Shown: positions 31,839-40,811 of the stretch, piece by piece
Layout of the letters: each line of letters opens with the position of its first letter
Position numbering within the stretch: the stretch's first letter is position 1
Source: Devosia sp. 66-22
GTDB lineage: Bacteria > Pseudomonadota > Alphaproteobacteria > Rhizobiales > Devosiaceae
Assembly: GCA_001899065.1 (NCBI GenBank)
Contig: MKUZ01000017.1
Coordinates: 248,001 to 312,000, forward strand
Reading direction: 5' to 3'
Length of the DNA stretch: 64,000 bases
Made by a program: the position numbers and the translations under genes
Notes under the pieces: generated by a model
The model's database searches: none
Seen by the model: only the letters and a program-made list of their open reading frames with translations
Told to the model about the DNA's origin: nothing

Positions 31839-33371
31839 ATGAATTCCAACTTCTTCGTCCGTTCCCGCAAGTGGATTGGCGCCTCGGCGCTGGCCATTCT
31901 GGTCGGGCTCGGCGGCGGCACCGCGTTCCTCGCGGCCACCACTCCGATGGTTGTCGCGCAGGTTCAGCCTGCTGCCCAGGTCACCGTGCCTGAAACCAAC
32001 CCCGCGCTCGGCTTCGCCGACCTCGTCGATGCCGTAAAGCCCGCCGTGGTTTCGATCATCGTGCAGGGCCGCGACGCGCCCGCGCAGAACTTCGGCGACG
32101 AGTTCGATCCGCGCTTCCCCGACCTTCCCGAGGACAACCCGCTGCGCAAGTTCTTCGAGCAGTTCGGTGGTCCGCCCTCCGGTGGTGACCGCCCCGATCG
32201 CGGCGAGCGTCCGCAGGGCCGCAAATTCGTCGCCGCCGGCTCGGGCTTTGCGATCTCGGCTGACGGCTATGTCGTCACCAACAATCACGTCGTGCGCAAC
32301 GCCACCAAGGTTACCGTTGTCCTCGACAATGGCGACGAGTACGAAGCGACCGTTGTCGGCACCGACGAGCGCACCGATCTCGCAGTGGTCAAGATCGCCG
32401 GCGCGAGCGACATGCCGTTCGTGACCTTCGCCGATGACTCGCCACGCGTCGGCGACTGGGTGGTCGCCGTCGGCAACCCCTTCGGCTTCGGCGGCTCGGT
32501 GACGGCCGGTATCATTTCGGCCCTCGGCCGCGACGTGCAGGGCTCCGCCTATGGCGACTTCCTGCAGATCGATGCGGCCATCAACACCGGCAACTCCGGC
32601 GGCCCCGCCTTCAACCTTCAGGGTGAGGTGGTCGGCGTGAACTCCGAAATCTACACGCCCAACGGCGGCAATGTGGGTATTGCGTTCGCCATCCCGGCGT
32701 CGACGGTCAAGCAGGTCGCGTCCCAGCTCATCGACAACGGCGTCGTCACCCGCGGTTTCCTCGGGGTCTCGATCCAGGACGTCAACAAGGACATCGCCGA
32801 CAGCGTCGGCCTCGACAGCGCCCGCGGCGCGCTCGTGACCCAGCTCAACGACGACTCGCCGGGTGCCAAGGCCGGCCTCAAGTCGGGCGACATCATCCTT
32901 GCCGTCGACGGTACCAAGATCGACGACGCGATCTCGCTGTCGCGCACCATCGCCAGCAAGGCGCCGGGCACCAATGTCGAGCTGACCGTCTGGCGCGACC
33001 GCGCCGAAAGCAAGCTCACCGCGACGCTGGGCACGCTCAACGACGAGCAGCAGCCCGACCAGCCGCAGCAGCCCGACCAGCCGCAGCAGCCGGACGAGCC
33101 GACTCCCTCGAGCGTGGGCATCACCCTGGTGCCCAACGCCGACGGCGCGGGCCTGCTGATCCAGGACGTCGAGGAAGATTCGGTGGCCGCCGAGAAGGGC
33201 TTCTCGGTGGGCGATGCGATCCTCGAGGTCGACAACAAGCCGGTCTCGTCCGCCAAGGAGTTCGAGGACGCCATCACGGCGGTCAAGGATTCGGGCCGCA
33301 GCACGGCCCTGATCAAGGCCGAGCGCAATGGCGCTGTCCGCTTCATCGGCCTGCCGCTCGAACAGAACTAA
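31839..33371 (+). CDS. degP: DegP/HtrA-family periplasmic serine protease
   Basis: A 510-residue Do-like protease. Signal/anchor segment (ASALAILVGLGGGTAFLAA), then the trypsin-like domain with triad His150 (NNHVV), Asp180 (RTDLAVVK) and Ser253 (TGNSGGPAF). Two PDZ domains follow (GFLGVSIQDV..., and VGITLVPNADGAGLLIQDVEED...), separated by a Q/P-rich linker made of 18-bp DNA repeats. AAGGAG lies before the ATG. It degrades misfolded envelope proteins. The two-component genes directly downstream may sense envelope stress. Confidence 0.95.
   Translation: MNSNFFVRSRKWIGASALAILVGLGGGTAFLAATTPMVVAQVQPAAQVTVPETNPALGFADLVDAVKPAVVSIIVQGRDAPAQNFGDEFDPRFPDLPEDNPLRKFFEQFGGPPSGGDRPDRGERPQGRKFVAAGSGFAISADGYVVTNNHVVRNATKVTVVLDNGDEYEATVVGTDERTDLAVVKIAGASDMPFVTFADDSPRVGDWVVAVGNPFGFGGSVTAGIISALGRDVQGSAYGDFLQIDAAINTGNSGGPAFNLQGEVVGVNSEIYTPNGGNVGIAFAIPASTVKQVASQLIDNGVVTRGFLGVSIQDVNKDIADSVGLDSARGALVTQLNDDSPGAKAGLKSGDIILAVDGTKIDDAISLSRTIASKAPGTNVELTVWRDRAESKLTATLGTLNDEQQPDQPQQPDQPQQPDEPTPSSVGITLVPNADGAGLLIQDVEEDSVAAEKGFSVGDAILEVDNKPVSSAKEFEDAITAVKDSGRSTALIKAERNGAVRFIGLPLEQN
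33048..33101 (+). repeat. Three 18-bp tandem repeats coding the DegP inter-PDZ linker
   Basis: Units at 33048-33065, 33066-33083 and 33084-33101; the first two are identical and the third differs at two positions. They encode QQPDQP, QQPDQP and QQPDEP. Such in-frame repeats can change copy number by slippage and so vary the distance between the two PDZ domains. Confidence 0.9.
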
Positions 33372-33387
33372 GCCGGGGTCTCCCCAG

Positions 33388-33427
33388 CCGGCTCCGGAGC
33401 ACACCGCTTCGGAGCCGGAGCTTTATT
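33388..33427 (+). terminator. Rho-independent terminator after degP
   Basis: Perfect 9-bp stem CCGGCTCCG (33388-33396) and CGGAGCCGG (33410-33418) with a 13-base loop, followed by AGCTTTATT. It lies 17 bases after the degP stop and before the response regulator gene, so the two-component genes probably have some independent expression. Confidence 0.8.
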
Positions 33428-33459
33428 GACTACCCAAACCGGGGCACTAGGCTGGCGTC

Positions 33460-34131
33460 ATGAAGATCCTGCTCATCGAGGATGACCGCGAAGCGGCGAG
33501 CTACCTGATGCAGGCGCTCGACGAGGCCGGCCACGTCACGCACCATGCGAGCGACGGCGAGACCGGCTACGCGATGGCCTCGAGCATGGACTATGACGTG
33601 CTGATCGTCGACCGCATGCTGCCGCGCCGCGACGGCCTGTCGATCGTGGAGTCCCTCCGCGCCGAAGGCAGCAAGACTCCCGTTCTGATCCTCAGCGCGT
33701 TGGGCGAGGTCGACGACCGCGTGACCGGCCTGCGCGCCGGCGGCGACGACTATCTCGCCAAGCCCTATGCCTTCACCGAATTGCTCGCCCGCGTCGAAGT
33801 CCTGGCGCGGCGCTCCAGCCCCTCGGAAGCGGCGACGGCCTACGAGGTCGGCGACCTCAAGCTCGACCGGCTGTCGCGCAAGGTGGAGCGCGAGGGCGAG
33901 ACGATCCTGCTGCAGCCGCGCGAGTTCCGGCTACTCGAATATCTGATGAAGAATGCGGGCAAGGTGGTGACGCGCACCATGCTGCTCGAGAATGTGTGGG
34001 ACTATCACTTCGATCCGCAGACCAACGTCATCGACGTGCACATGTCGCGACTGCGCTCCAAGATCGACAAGGGCCACGCCAATCCGCTCCTCCACACCAT
34101 TCGCGGCGCCGGATACATGATCCGTGAGTAA
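33460..34131 (+). CDS. OmpR-family response regulator, degP-linked
   Basis: A 223-residue regulator. Receiver residues: acidic pair in LIEDDREAAS, phospho-acceptor Asp51 in LIVDRMLPRRDG, Lys in YLAKPYAF. The winged-helix domain has LQPREFRLLEYLMKNAGKVV and DPQTNVIDVHMSRLRSKID with TIRGAGYMI. It forms a two-component pair with the kinase whose GTG start overlaps its end by eight bases. The order degP-regulator-kinase-glnE recurs in rhizobia, which suggests an envelope stress role; no target site was identified. Confidence 0.88.
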   Translation: MKILLIEDDREAASYLMQALDEAGHVTHHASDGETGYAMASSMDYDVLIVDRMLPRRDGLSIVESLRAEGSKTPVLILSALGEVDDRVTGLRAGGDDYLAKPYAFTELLARVEVLARRSSPSEAATAYEVGDLKLDRLSRKVEREGETILLQPREFRLLEYLMKNAGKVVTRTMLLENVWDYHFDPQTNVIDVHMSRLRSKIDKGHANPLLHTIRGAGYMIRE

Positions 34132-35521
34132 GATCGCTCAGCTGTGGCGGACGACGACCGTTCGGCTCACGGCGATCTTCATCCTGCTTTTTGTCATCTT
34201 CTCGATCCTGCTGCTGACGTTCCTCGCCTATCAGTCGAGCATCCAGATCCAGCAGCAGCAGACGCACGCCATCGACCGGGAGGTGGAGGCGCTGCGCAAC
34301 ATCGACAGCCGGCAGGGCGTGCGCGGCATCGTGTTCGCGCTGGCGCGGCTCGCGAGCCAGCCGGGGCCCGGGCTCTATTATCTGGGCGACAATTCCGGCC
34401 TGCAGATCGTCGGCAATATCGACAACATTCCCCAGAATGTCCTCGAGAGCGAGGGCGTGTTCTCGTTCGATTACAATGGCCCGGGCTTTGACGAGCAGGA
34501 CGTCAATGCCGAGGGACGCGAGGGCTATGCGGTGGTTCGTTCGCTCGTGCTGGACTCGGGGCTGCGGCTCGTGGTGGGGCGCGACGTGATCGAACGCCGC
34601 GGCTTCACCGCCATCGTGTTCCAGGGCTTCTTCTACGCCGTGATCGGCATCCTGGTGTTCTCGGTGCTTGCCGGCGTCATCACGTCCCGCCGCGTGCTCA
34701 AGCGGATCGACGCGATCAATGCGACATCGGCCAAGATCATGTCGGGCAATCTGAGCGAGCGCATTCCGGTCACCAAGGCGAACGACGAGTTCGACACGCT
34801 GGCGACGAGTCTCAACGCCATGCTCGACCGCATCGAGGGGCTCATGCAGGGCCTCAAGGAAGTCACCGACAACGTCGCGCACGATCTCAAGACGCCTCTG
34901 ACCCGGCTCAGAACCAAGGCCGAGGCGGCGCTGCGCGAGAGCGCGGGCGGGGAGACGCAGCGGCAGGCGCTGGAGACGACGATCAGCGAGAGCGACAAGC
35001 TGATCAAGACCTTCAACGCGCTGCTGATGATCGCGCGGGCCGAGGCCGGCGCGCCGTCAGGGGCGTTCGCCGATGTCGACGTCAGCGCCGTCGCCGCCGA
35101 CGTGGCCGAACTCTATGAACCGGTCGCGGAAGAGCAGGGGCTGGCATTCGAAACGGCGATCGCTCCGGATGTCCGCCTGCGCGCCAACCGCGAACTGATC
35201 GGCCAGGCGATCGTCAATCTGATCGAGAATGCGCTCAAATATTTCGAGCCCGCCGAAGGCCGGGCCGGCACGATCCGCATCGCGGTGCGGTCGGCCGGCG
35301 GCCGCGTGCTGATCGAGGTGGCCGACAACGGTCCGGGCATTCCCGCGGAAGACCGCGCCCGCGTTGTCGAGCGCTTCGTGCGGCTCGAAAAGAGCCGGAC
35401 CGAGCCGGGCTCCGGCCTCGGCCTGTCGCTGGTGAATGCGGTGGCGCGCCTGCACAAGGGCGAGTTCCGGATCGAGGACAACGCGCCCGGCGTGCGCGCG
35501 GTGATCGATCTGCCGGCCTAA
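34124..35521 (+). CDS. Sensor histidine kinase, degP-linked
   Basis: A 465-residue membrane kinase from a GTG start. TM1 (LTAIFILLFVIFSILLLTFLAY) and TM2 (FQGFFYAVIGILVFSVLAGVI, about 165-186) flank a periplasmic sensor region. HAMP and dimerisation segments include SERIPVTKANDEFDTLATSLN and DNVAHDLKTPLTRLR with the phospho-His (about His253). ATPase boxes: LIENALKYFEPA, VADNGPGIPAEDRARVVERF, GSGLGLSLVNAVARLH. Partner of the regulator at 33460. Its stop overlaps the convergent secreted-protein gene. Confidence 0.88.
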   Translation: MSKIAQLWRTTTVRLTAIFILLFVIFSILLLTFLAYQSSIQIQQQQTHAIDREVEALRNIDSRQGVRGIVFALARLASQPGPGLYYLGDNSGLQIVGNIDNIPQNVLESEGVFSFDYNGPGFDEQDVNAEGREGYAVVRSLVLDSGLRLVVGRDVIERRGFTAIVFQGFFYAVIGILVFSVLAGVITSRRVLKRIDAINATSAKIMSGNLSERIPVTKANDEFDTLATSLNAMLDRIEGLMQGLKEVTDNVAHDLKTPLTRLRTKAEAALRESAGGETQRQALETTISESDKLIKTFNALLMIARAEAGAPSGAFADVDVSAVAADVAELYEPVAEEQGLAFETAIAPDVRLRANRELIGQAIVNLIENALKYFEPAEGRAGTIRIAVRSAGGRVLIEVADNGPGIPAEDRARVVERFVRLEKSRTEPGSGLGLSLVNAVARLHKGEFRIEDNAPGVRAVIDLPA

Positions 35522-36111
35522 TGCGCGGTCGGAATCGACGTCTCGCCCACGCCGATGCCGCTCACGGTACCGCCCTTCAGCATGTAGCCGAGATACTGCG
35601 CGATGTCGGAGTAGCCGCCCGGCCGGTCGGCACGGTAGGCGATCTTGCTGCCCGAGGCGGCGCCGAAATGTGCCTTGAGCTCGGCGAGCTTGGCGCCGAT
35701 GCCCGGGACGCCGAACTCCGGCGGCACGAACGTGTCGCTGGCCTCGCAATCGCCCGGCGTCTTCGTGCTCGTCTCGACTGCCACCATCATCACGAACTCC
35801 TGGCCGCCGAACGGATTGGAGATGAACCAGGTGTTGGTGTCGGCCGCGTGGTAGCAGAGCCACGTGGCCGTGCCGTCGCTCTGGAGCGTGCCGCCAAAGG
35901 CCTTCTGCACGTCCTTGAGCCGGGTCGTCTGCAGGCCGACGTCGAGCTTGCCGACCTTGATCGACTTGATGGGCGCCTTCTCGAGATTCGCCTTGGCGAA
36001 GTTGAAGCCGTTACCGAAGATGGCCGCGCCCATGCCGCTGAGGCCGGCCGCCTGTGCGGGCGCGGCGAAAGCGAGGGCGGCGAACAGGGTAACGGCGAAT
36101 TTGGTGCGCAT
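35518..36111 (-). CDS. Secreted hypothetical protein
   Basis: A 197-residue protein with a cleavable signal peptide (about residues 1-21, ending PAQAA). The mature part contains GMGAAIFGNGFNFAKANLEK, IKVGKLDVGLQTTRLKDVQKAFGG (a pattern like a beta-hairpin repeat seen in small periplasmic domains), WLCYHAADTNTWFISNPFGG and a second Cys in PGDCEAS. Two cysteines likely form a disulfide. I do not recognise the family. Convergent with the kinase gene (stops overlap by three bases) and divergent from glnE. Confidence 0.7.
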   Translation of the reverse strand: MRTKFAVTLFAALAFAAPAQAAGLSGMGAAIFGNGFNFAKANLEKAPIKSIKVGKLDVGLQTTRLKDVQKAFGGTLQSDGTATWLCYHAADTNTWFISNPFGGQEFVMMVAVETSTKTPGDCEASDTFVPPEFGVPGIGAKLAELKAHFGAASGSKIAYRADRPGGYSDIAQYLGYMLKGGTVSGIGVGETSIPTAH

Positions 36112-36243
36112 GTGACGAGCTTCCCGGGAGGCGGGCGAACATACCCATCCGTCCCGGAATTGCCAGTGGTCACTTTTGCGTGCCGTAACAAGGGCTAAGC
36201 GCCGTGCTTGCGGCGCAACAGCGGGTTGTCTAGCGTTCCGGCG

Positions 36244-39018
36244 ATGCCTGTTCCTCTCGACTCCCTCCTCGCAGCCGCGCCCTATCTGCGCGAACTCCAC
36301 GAACGCCATGGCGGCTGGCTGGCCGAAGCCCTGGCGGCTCCCGACGATGCGCTGGCGCGCGAACTGGCGGCGGTCGCCGTCGCCGGACGATCGGCCGCCG
36401 ATGAACCGGAGATTGCCGCCGCGCTGCGTCTTGCCAAGGGCAGGGTGGCGCTTCTGGCGGCGGTGGCCGAAGTCGGCGGACGGTGGACGACGGCGGCTTC
36501 CACGGCCGCGCTGTCGGACCTCGCGGACGCCGCGCTCGAGGCTGGTCTCGACTTCCTGCTGGGTAAGGCGACCGCCAAGGGGGACGTCAAGGAGGGGATC
36601 ACGGCCGCCTCGTCGGGCCTCGTTATCTTCGCGCTCGGCAAGCATGGGGGGCGCGAGCTCAACTATTCGTCCGATATCGACGTCGTCGCCTTCTTCGACC
36701 GGCAGGTCGATGTGCTGGCCGATCCGCTCGAGGACACCAAGATCTTCTCGCGCATCGTGCAGCGGCTCGCCGCGCTGATGCAGGACAGGGTCGGCGGCGA
36801 GTACGTGTTTCGCACCGATCTGCGGCTCCGGCCCGATCCGGGCTCGACGCCGGTGGCGCTCTCGACCGACGCCGCGCTCGCCTATTACGAGTCGCGTGGC
36901 CAGAACTGGGAGCGCGCGGCGTGGATCAAGGCACGGCCCTGCGCCGGCGACAGGACGGCGGGCGAGGCGTTCCTCGCTGAGCTCGCGCCCTATGTGTGGC
37001 GCAAGCATCTCGATTTCGCGACCATCGCCGACATCCAGGCGATGAAGCGCCAGATCAACATTTCCAAGAATGTCGGCGAGGCGCGCGTCGAGGGTCACAA
37101 CGTCAAGCTCGGCCGCGGCGGCATCCGCGAGATCGAGTTCTTCGCCCAGACCCAGCAATTGATCGCCGGGGGGCGCGACAGGACGCTGCGCGTTCGCCCG
37201 ACCTCGGCGGCGCTGGCAGCGCTGGCCCGCACCGGCTGGATCGCCGACAAGACCGCCGCCGACCTCACCGAGACTTACTGGTTCCTGCGCGCGGTGGAGA
37301 ACCGCCTGCAGATGCTGCGCGATGAGCAGACCCATGTGATGCCCGAGACGGCCGAAGGCGTGGCGGTGATCGCAGCGCTGATGGGGTTTTCCTCGCGCGA
37401 GGATTTCGAGGCCGCGTACCGGACCACGCTCAATCGGGTGCAGGGCTACTATGCCGATCTGTTCACCGAAGGTGAGACCCTGGGTGCGGATGGTGGTGAC
37501 CTTGTCTTCACCGGCAGCGACGACGATCCGGGGACGCTCGAGACGCTGACCAGAATGGGATTCCGGGACGCCGCCGCCGTCTCCGCCACTGTGCGCAAAT
37601 GGCACTATGGCGGCTATCGCGCGACGCGTGCAGCGGCGGCACGTGCGCACCTCACCGAGCTGCTGCCGCTGCTGCTCACGACCTTCGCACGCACCGGCAA
37701 CGCCGACCTCGCCTTCCAGCGCTTCGACAATTTCCTTGGCCGGATTCCGACGGGCGTGCAGCTCTTCGCGCTCCTGCGCAACTACGCCCAGCTCCGCGAG
37801 CTGCTGGTGCAGCTGATGGCGTCGGCGCCACGCATGGCGGAAGCGGTGATCCATCGCGCGCATGTGATGGACGCGCTGATCGATCCGGCCTTTGCCGACG
37901 ACGTGACGCGCCGCGAGATACTGGTTGCCAAGGTCGACGCCTTCCTCGGCGAGGCGCGCGACTATCAGGAGGTGATCGACCGCGCCCGCATCATCGGACA
38001 GGAACAGCAGTTCCTGATCGCGGCTGGCCTCGTATCGGGCACGATCAGTGCGCAACGCGCCGGCGAGCAGTTCACCGCGCTGGCCGAGACGATGCTGCGC
38101 CGGCTGTTCGCGGCGGTGCGCAGCGAGTTCGAGAAGCGGCATGGCGTCGTTCCCGGCGCGCCGGTGGCGCTGCTTGGCTTCGGTAAGATGGCGAGCGGTG
38201 AGATGACCATGTCGTCCGACCTCGACTTCATCATGATCTACGATGCGGAGACGACCACCGAGTCCGACGGCGAGAAGCCGCTGGCGGCCACGCACTACTT
38301 TGCGCGGCTGACGCAGCGGCTCGTCGCGGCGGTGACCGCGCCGACGTCGGAGGGTGTGCTCTACAACGCCGACATGCGGCTGCGGCCCTCGGGCAATGCC
38401 GGCCCGCTTGCAACGAGCCTGCGTGCCTTCCGGCTCTACCAGGAGGAAAGCGCCTGGACCTGGGAGCATCTGGCGCTGACGCGGGCGCGCGTCATCGAGG
38501 CGGACGGCGATTTCGGCTTCGCTGTGGGCGAGGTGATTGCGAACGTGCTGGGGCGCACTCCTGATCGCGCCAAGATCGTTGCCGATGTCCTCGCCATGCG
38601 CGAGCTGCTGGCCAAGGAGCGGCCGCCGCGCCATCCCTTCGATCTGAAGCTTGTGCCCGGAGGCCTCGTCGACCTCGAGTTCATCGCGCAATCGGCGCAG
38701 CTCCTCGCGCGCGACGATATTGCGCTGCCGCGGGGCACCACGGCGACGATCCTGGCACGGCTGGGGGAAGTCGGGCTCGTGCCGAACGGCGCACGGCTGG
38801 CGGAGATCCACGGCACCTATTCGACGGTGCTGCAGGTGATGAGCGCCGCCCTCACCGATCCCTTCAAGGACGAGGGCTGGACCGATGCTTTCCGCGATCT
38901 TCTCGCGCAGCTCACCAACGAGCCGAGCTTTCTGCGGCTGACCGAAGACCTGGTCGAGATGCAGGGAGAGGTGAGGGAAGCGGCGGCTGCCTGGTACGAA
39001 CGGGCGCGGATGCCCTAA
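36244..39018 (+). CDS. glnE: Glutamine synthetase adenylyltransferase/adenylyl-removing enzyme GlnE
   Basis: A 924-residue bifunctional enzyme that adds AMP to, and removes it from, glutamine synthetase in response to nitrogen status through PII. Each half has a nucleotidyltransferase motif: GKHGGRELNYSSDIDV near residue 130-146 (adenylyl-removing half) and GFGKMASGEMTMSSDLDFIM near 645-665 (adenylylating half). RGGIREIEFFAQTQQLI and VPGGLVDLEFIAQ are the conserved segments after each domain. Start ATG 36244; normal family length. Confidence 0.95.
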   Translation: MPVPLDSLLAAAPYLRELHERHGGWLAEALAAPDDALARELAAVAVAGRSAADEPEIAAALRLAKGRVALLAAVAEVGGRWTTAASTAALSDLADAALEAGLDFLLGKATAKGDVKEGITAASSGLVIFALGKHGGRELNYSSDIDVVAFFDRQVDVLADPLEDTKIFSRIVQRLAALMQDRVGGEYVFRTDLRLRPDPGSTPVALSTDAALAYYESRGQNWERAAWIKARPCAGDRTAGEAFLAELAPYVWRKHLDFATIADIQAMKRQINISKNVGEARVEGHNVKLGRGGIREIEFFAQTQQLIAGGRDRTLRVRPTSAALAALARTGWIADKTAADLTETYWFLRAVENRLQMLRDEQTHVMPETAEGVAVIAALMGFSSREDFEAAYRTTLNRVQGYYADLFTEGETLGADGGDLVFTGSDDDPGTLETLTRMGFRDAAAVSATVRKWHYGGYRATRAAAARAHLTELLPLLLTTFARTGNADLAFQRFDNFLGRIPTGVQLFALLRNYAQLRELLVQLMASAPRMAEAVIHRAHVMDALIDPAFADDVTRREILVAKVDAFLGEARDYQEVIDRARIIGQEQQFLIAAGLVSGTISAQRAGEQFTALAETMLRRLFAAVRSEFEKRHGVVPGAPVALLGFGKMASGEMTMSSDLDFIMIYDAETTTESDGEKPLAATHYFARLTQRLVAAVTAPTSEGVLYNADMRLRPSGNAGPLATSLRAFRLYQEESAWTWEHLALTRARVIEADGDFGFAVGEVIANVLGRTPDRAKIVADVLAMRELLAKERPPRHPFDLKLVPGGLVDLEFIAQSAQLLARDDIALPRGTTATILARLGEVGLVPNGARLAEIHGTYSTVLQVMSAALTDPFKDEGWTDAFRDLLAQLTNEPSFLRLTEDLVEMQGEVREAAAAWYERARMP

Positions 39019-39021
39019 CAG

Positions 39022-40515
39022 CTACTCCGCCGCAATGTCCACGGCCGGCGCGCGTGCGTCCATCAGCGGGAGCGACACGGCAACGGTGGTGCCGAGGCCC
39101 GGCCGCGAGTCGATGGCGAGGCGACCGCCGGACAGCTCAACGATGGTTCGTGCGATGGCGAGGCCGAGACCCGCACCGTCGCGGTCGCGCGTCAGGGCGG
39201 CATCGCCGAACGCAAAGGGCTGCGACACCGTGGCGAGGCGCTCGGCGCTCATGCCGATGCCTGTGTCGGTGACCTCGAGCACGACGCCGTCGCTTGCGGC
39301 ATAGGCGGTCAGCGTTACGCGGCCGCGCGGCGGGGTGTAGCGGATGGCGTTGTCAACGACATTGCCCAGCATGCGCTCGAGCGAAAAGCGGTCGGCAACG
39401 ATCAGGGCCAGCGCCGGCGCCCCGAGTGTGAGCGCTATGCCCTTACGTTGCGCCTGCGCAGAAAAGCGCTTGGTGACGGCCATCAGGAGATCGTCGACGT
39501 CGAGCTCCACCGGATTGAGTACGCGGCGGCCGCCCTCGAGCTCGGCAAGGTCGAGCGTCGAGGCGAAAAAGCCGAGCAGTCGCTCGCCCGAGGTGCGGAT
39601 CGAGTCGACATATTCGATGTAGCGGTCGCTGAGCGGACCGTAGGTCTCGTGCCGCATCAGGTCGGCGAAGCCGATGATGTGGTTGAGGGGCGTGCGGATG
39701 TCGTGGCTGAGATGGGCGAGGAAGGCGGTCTTGCTCTGGCTCGCCGCTTCGGCCCGCAGCTTCTCCTCGTGGTAGCGGCGGGCAAGGACCTTCTGCTCCT
39801 CGCGGATCGACGTCAGCAGGTGGTCGGTGCGACGCGTCTCGGTGACGTCGGTCACCAGCGTGACGAAGCCGCCGCCATCGAGCGGGCGTTCGTCGATCAT
39901 CAGGCAGGTACCGTCTTCGCGATGCAGTTCGAGCACGCGGTTGCGGTCGTCCTCGGTGATGAGCTGCATGAACCCGCCCTGGACGAAGCGCCTGACGGAG
40001 GCGGCGTAGGAGGCGCCGATGCGGACATCGGACGGCTCCGCATTGAGACGGGCGCGATATTGCTCGTTGCAGGCAATGAGCCGGCCATCGGCGGTCCAGC
40101 AGGCAATGCCGAACGGGATCGTCGCCAGCAGGTCGGAATAGGGGACATCGGACTTGGGCAGGATGACGGGACGCCGGCGGAACGCCGCCACCGCGAACAG
40201 CAGCGCGAGGCCGAACGCGACACCCCCGCGCTGCGCGAGGCCGGAATAGGCGGCGCCGTCATCGACCTCGGCAGCCACAGGATCAAAGACGGTGGCAACG
40301 AACTGGCGACTGAGGAGCGGCTGCGCCGCACCCAGCCGCTGCATCAGCGCGTTTCGCTCGGCGATGTCCTCGAAGGTGCGGAAGGCATCGGCGGTCACGA
40401 AGATCGAGGCGGCGATGAAGGCGGTCAGCGCCACGGCATAGGTAAGCGGCGAGACCTGTCCGAATACGCGACTGAATCCTTGAGACCCGACGCCGGATAG
40501 CTCCGCCGACCGCAT
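39022..40515 (-). CDS. PAS-domain sensor histidine kinase
   Basis: A 497-residue kinase with two TM segments (about residues 24-45 and 97-113) around a small periplasmic loop, a PAS domain (LLATIPFGIACWTADGRLIACNEQYRARLN, about 128-230), a long coiled coil and the phospho-His in FLAHLSHDIRTPLNHIIGF (about His275). ATPase boxes: GNVVDNAIRYTP, VTDTGIGMSAERL, GAGLGLAIARTIVELSGG. The SHDIRTPLN-IIGF and SERLLGF features match the PleC/DivJ/PdhS-like group of cell-cycle or developmental kinases. No partner regulator is adjacent. Confidence 0.85.
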   Translation of the reverse strand: MRSAELSGVGSQGFSRVFGQVSPLTYAVALTAFIAASIFVTADAFRTFEDIAERNALMQRLGAAQPLLSRQFVATVFDPVAAEVDDGAAYSGLAQRGGVAFGLALLFAVAAFRRRPVILPKSDVPYSDLLATIPFGIACWTADGRLIACNEQYRARLNAEPSDVRIGASYAASVRRFVQGGFMQLITEDDRNRVLELHREDGTCLMIDERPLDGGGFVTLVTDVTETRRTDHLLTSIREEQKVLARRYHEEKLRAEAASQSKTAFLAHLSHDIRTPLNHIIGFADLMRHETYGPLSDRYIEYVDSIRTSGERLLGFFASTLDLAELEGGRRVLNPVELDVDDLLMAVTKRFSAQAQRKGIALTLGAPALALIVADRFSLERMLGNVVDNAIRYTPPRGRVTLTAYAASDGVVLEVTDTGIGMSAERLATVSQPFAFGDAALTRDRDGAGLGLAIARTIVELSGGRLAIDSRPGLGTTVAVSLPLMDARAPAVDIAAE

Positions 40516-40681
40516 GCACCGCTCCGCCCGTATGCCCGAAAATCAGGTAATGACCACGCCCTGATCTGCAATCTGAATCAGCGATCTAGTGCTGTCCAGA
40601 GGGGCTGGCGTTAACCTTCGTCGCATTGGCCTAAAACGTGAGTCCGATGAGTCACTTAGCAGCCGAAGAAAAATTCTTCCC

Positions 40682-40696
40682 TTAGCGTTTCGTTAA
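40682..40696. promoter_or_regulatory. Candidate CtrA-binding site
   Basis: TTAG-N7-TTAA (TTAG CGTTTCG TTAA), seven of eight positions of the alphaproteobacterial CtrA consensus TTAA-N7-TTAA with correct spacing. It is 167 bases upstream of the PAS kinase gene on the other strand, in a low-GC region where such a match is less surprising than in coding DNA, but notable because the kinase resembles CtrA-pathway sensors. Confidence 0.35.
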
Positions 40697-40775
40697 GAGA
40701 TGCGGCGTCGCCGGCAATGGACGTCGCGAGCGAGGCGACAATGGGCACAAATTTAGCCAGTCATCGAAATTCATC

Positions 40776-40803
40776 TTGACAGAGTTCGATGATTAGCTAA
40801 ATA
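40776..40803 (+). promoter_or_regulatory. Sigma-70-type promoter of the sdpR-like gene
   Basis: Perfect -35 TTGACA (40776-40781) and TAAATA (40798-40803) as -10, spaced by 16 bases, ending nine bases before the ATG at 40812. If used, the transcript would be nearly leaderless. Confidence 0.6.
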
Positions 40804-40807
40804 TCGA
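40786..40807 (+). promoter_or_regulatory. Inverted-repeat operator overlapping the promoter
   Basis: Half-sites TCGATGATTAG and CTAAATATCGA are reverse complements at 9 of 11 positions. The 22-bp element covers the spacer and -10 of the promoter, where binding would block transcription. It is the natural candidate target of the ArsR-family regulator encoded immediately downstream. Confidence 0.55.
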
Positions 40808-40811
40808 CATC

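Larger units (their letters stand above)
40516..40811. other. Divergent intergenic region with regulatory elements
   Basis: 296 bases, less GC-rich than the genes around it, between two divergent genes. It holds a possible CtrA site (40682-40696), a promoter (40776-40803) and an operator (40786-40807) described separately. AAGAAAAATTCTT near 40667 is a small AT-rich hairpin. I see no ORF or RNA gene in it. Confidence 0.6.

Noticed and set aside
35518-38811. Open frame of over 1000 codons on the minus strand, antisense to glnE
   Set aside because: Only the part up to 36111 has a signal peptide, start and protein-like composition. The rest is Arg/His-rich translation antisense to GlnE, a common effect of high GC.
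40516-40811. Structured RNA or ribozyme in the divergent intergenic region
   Set aside because: A CCGATGAG...CGAAGAA stretch superficially resembles a hammerhead core, but the conserved bases and flanking stems do not fit.
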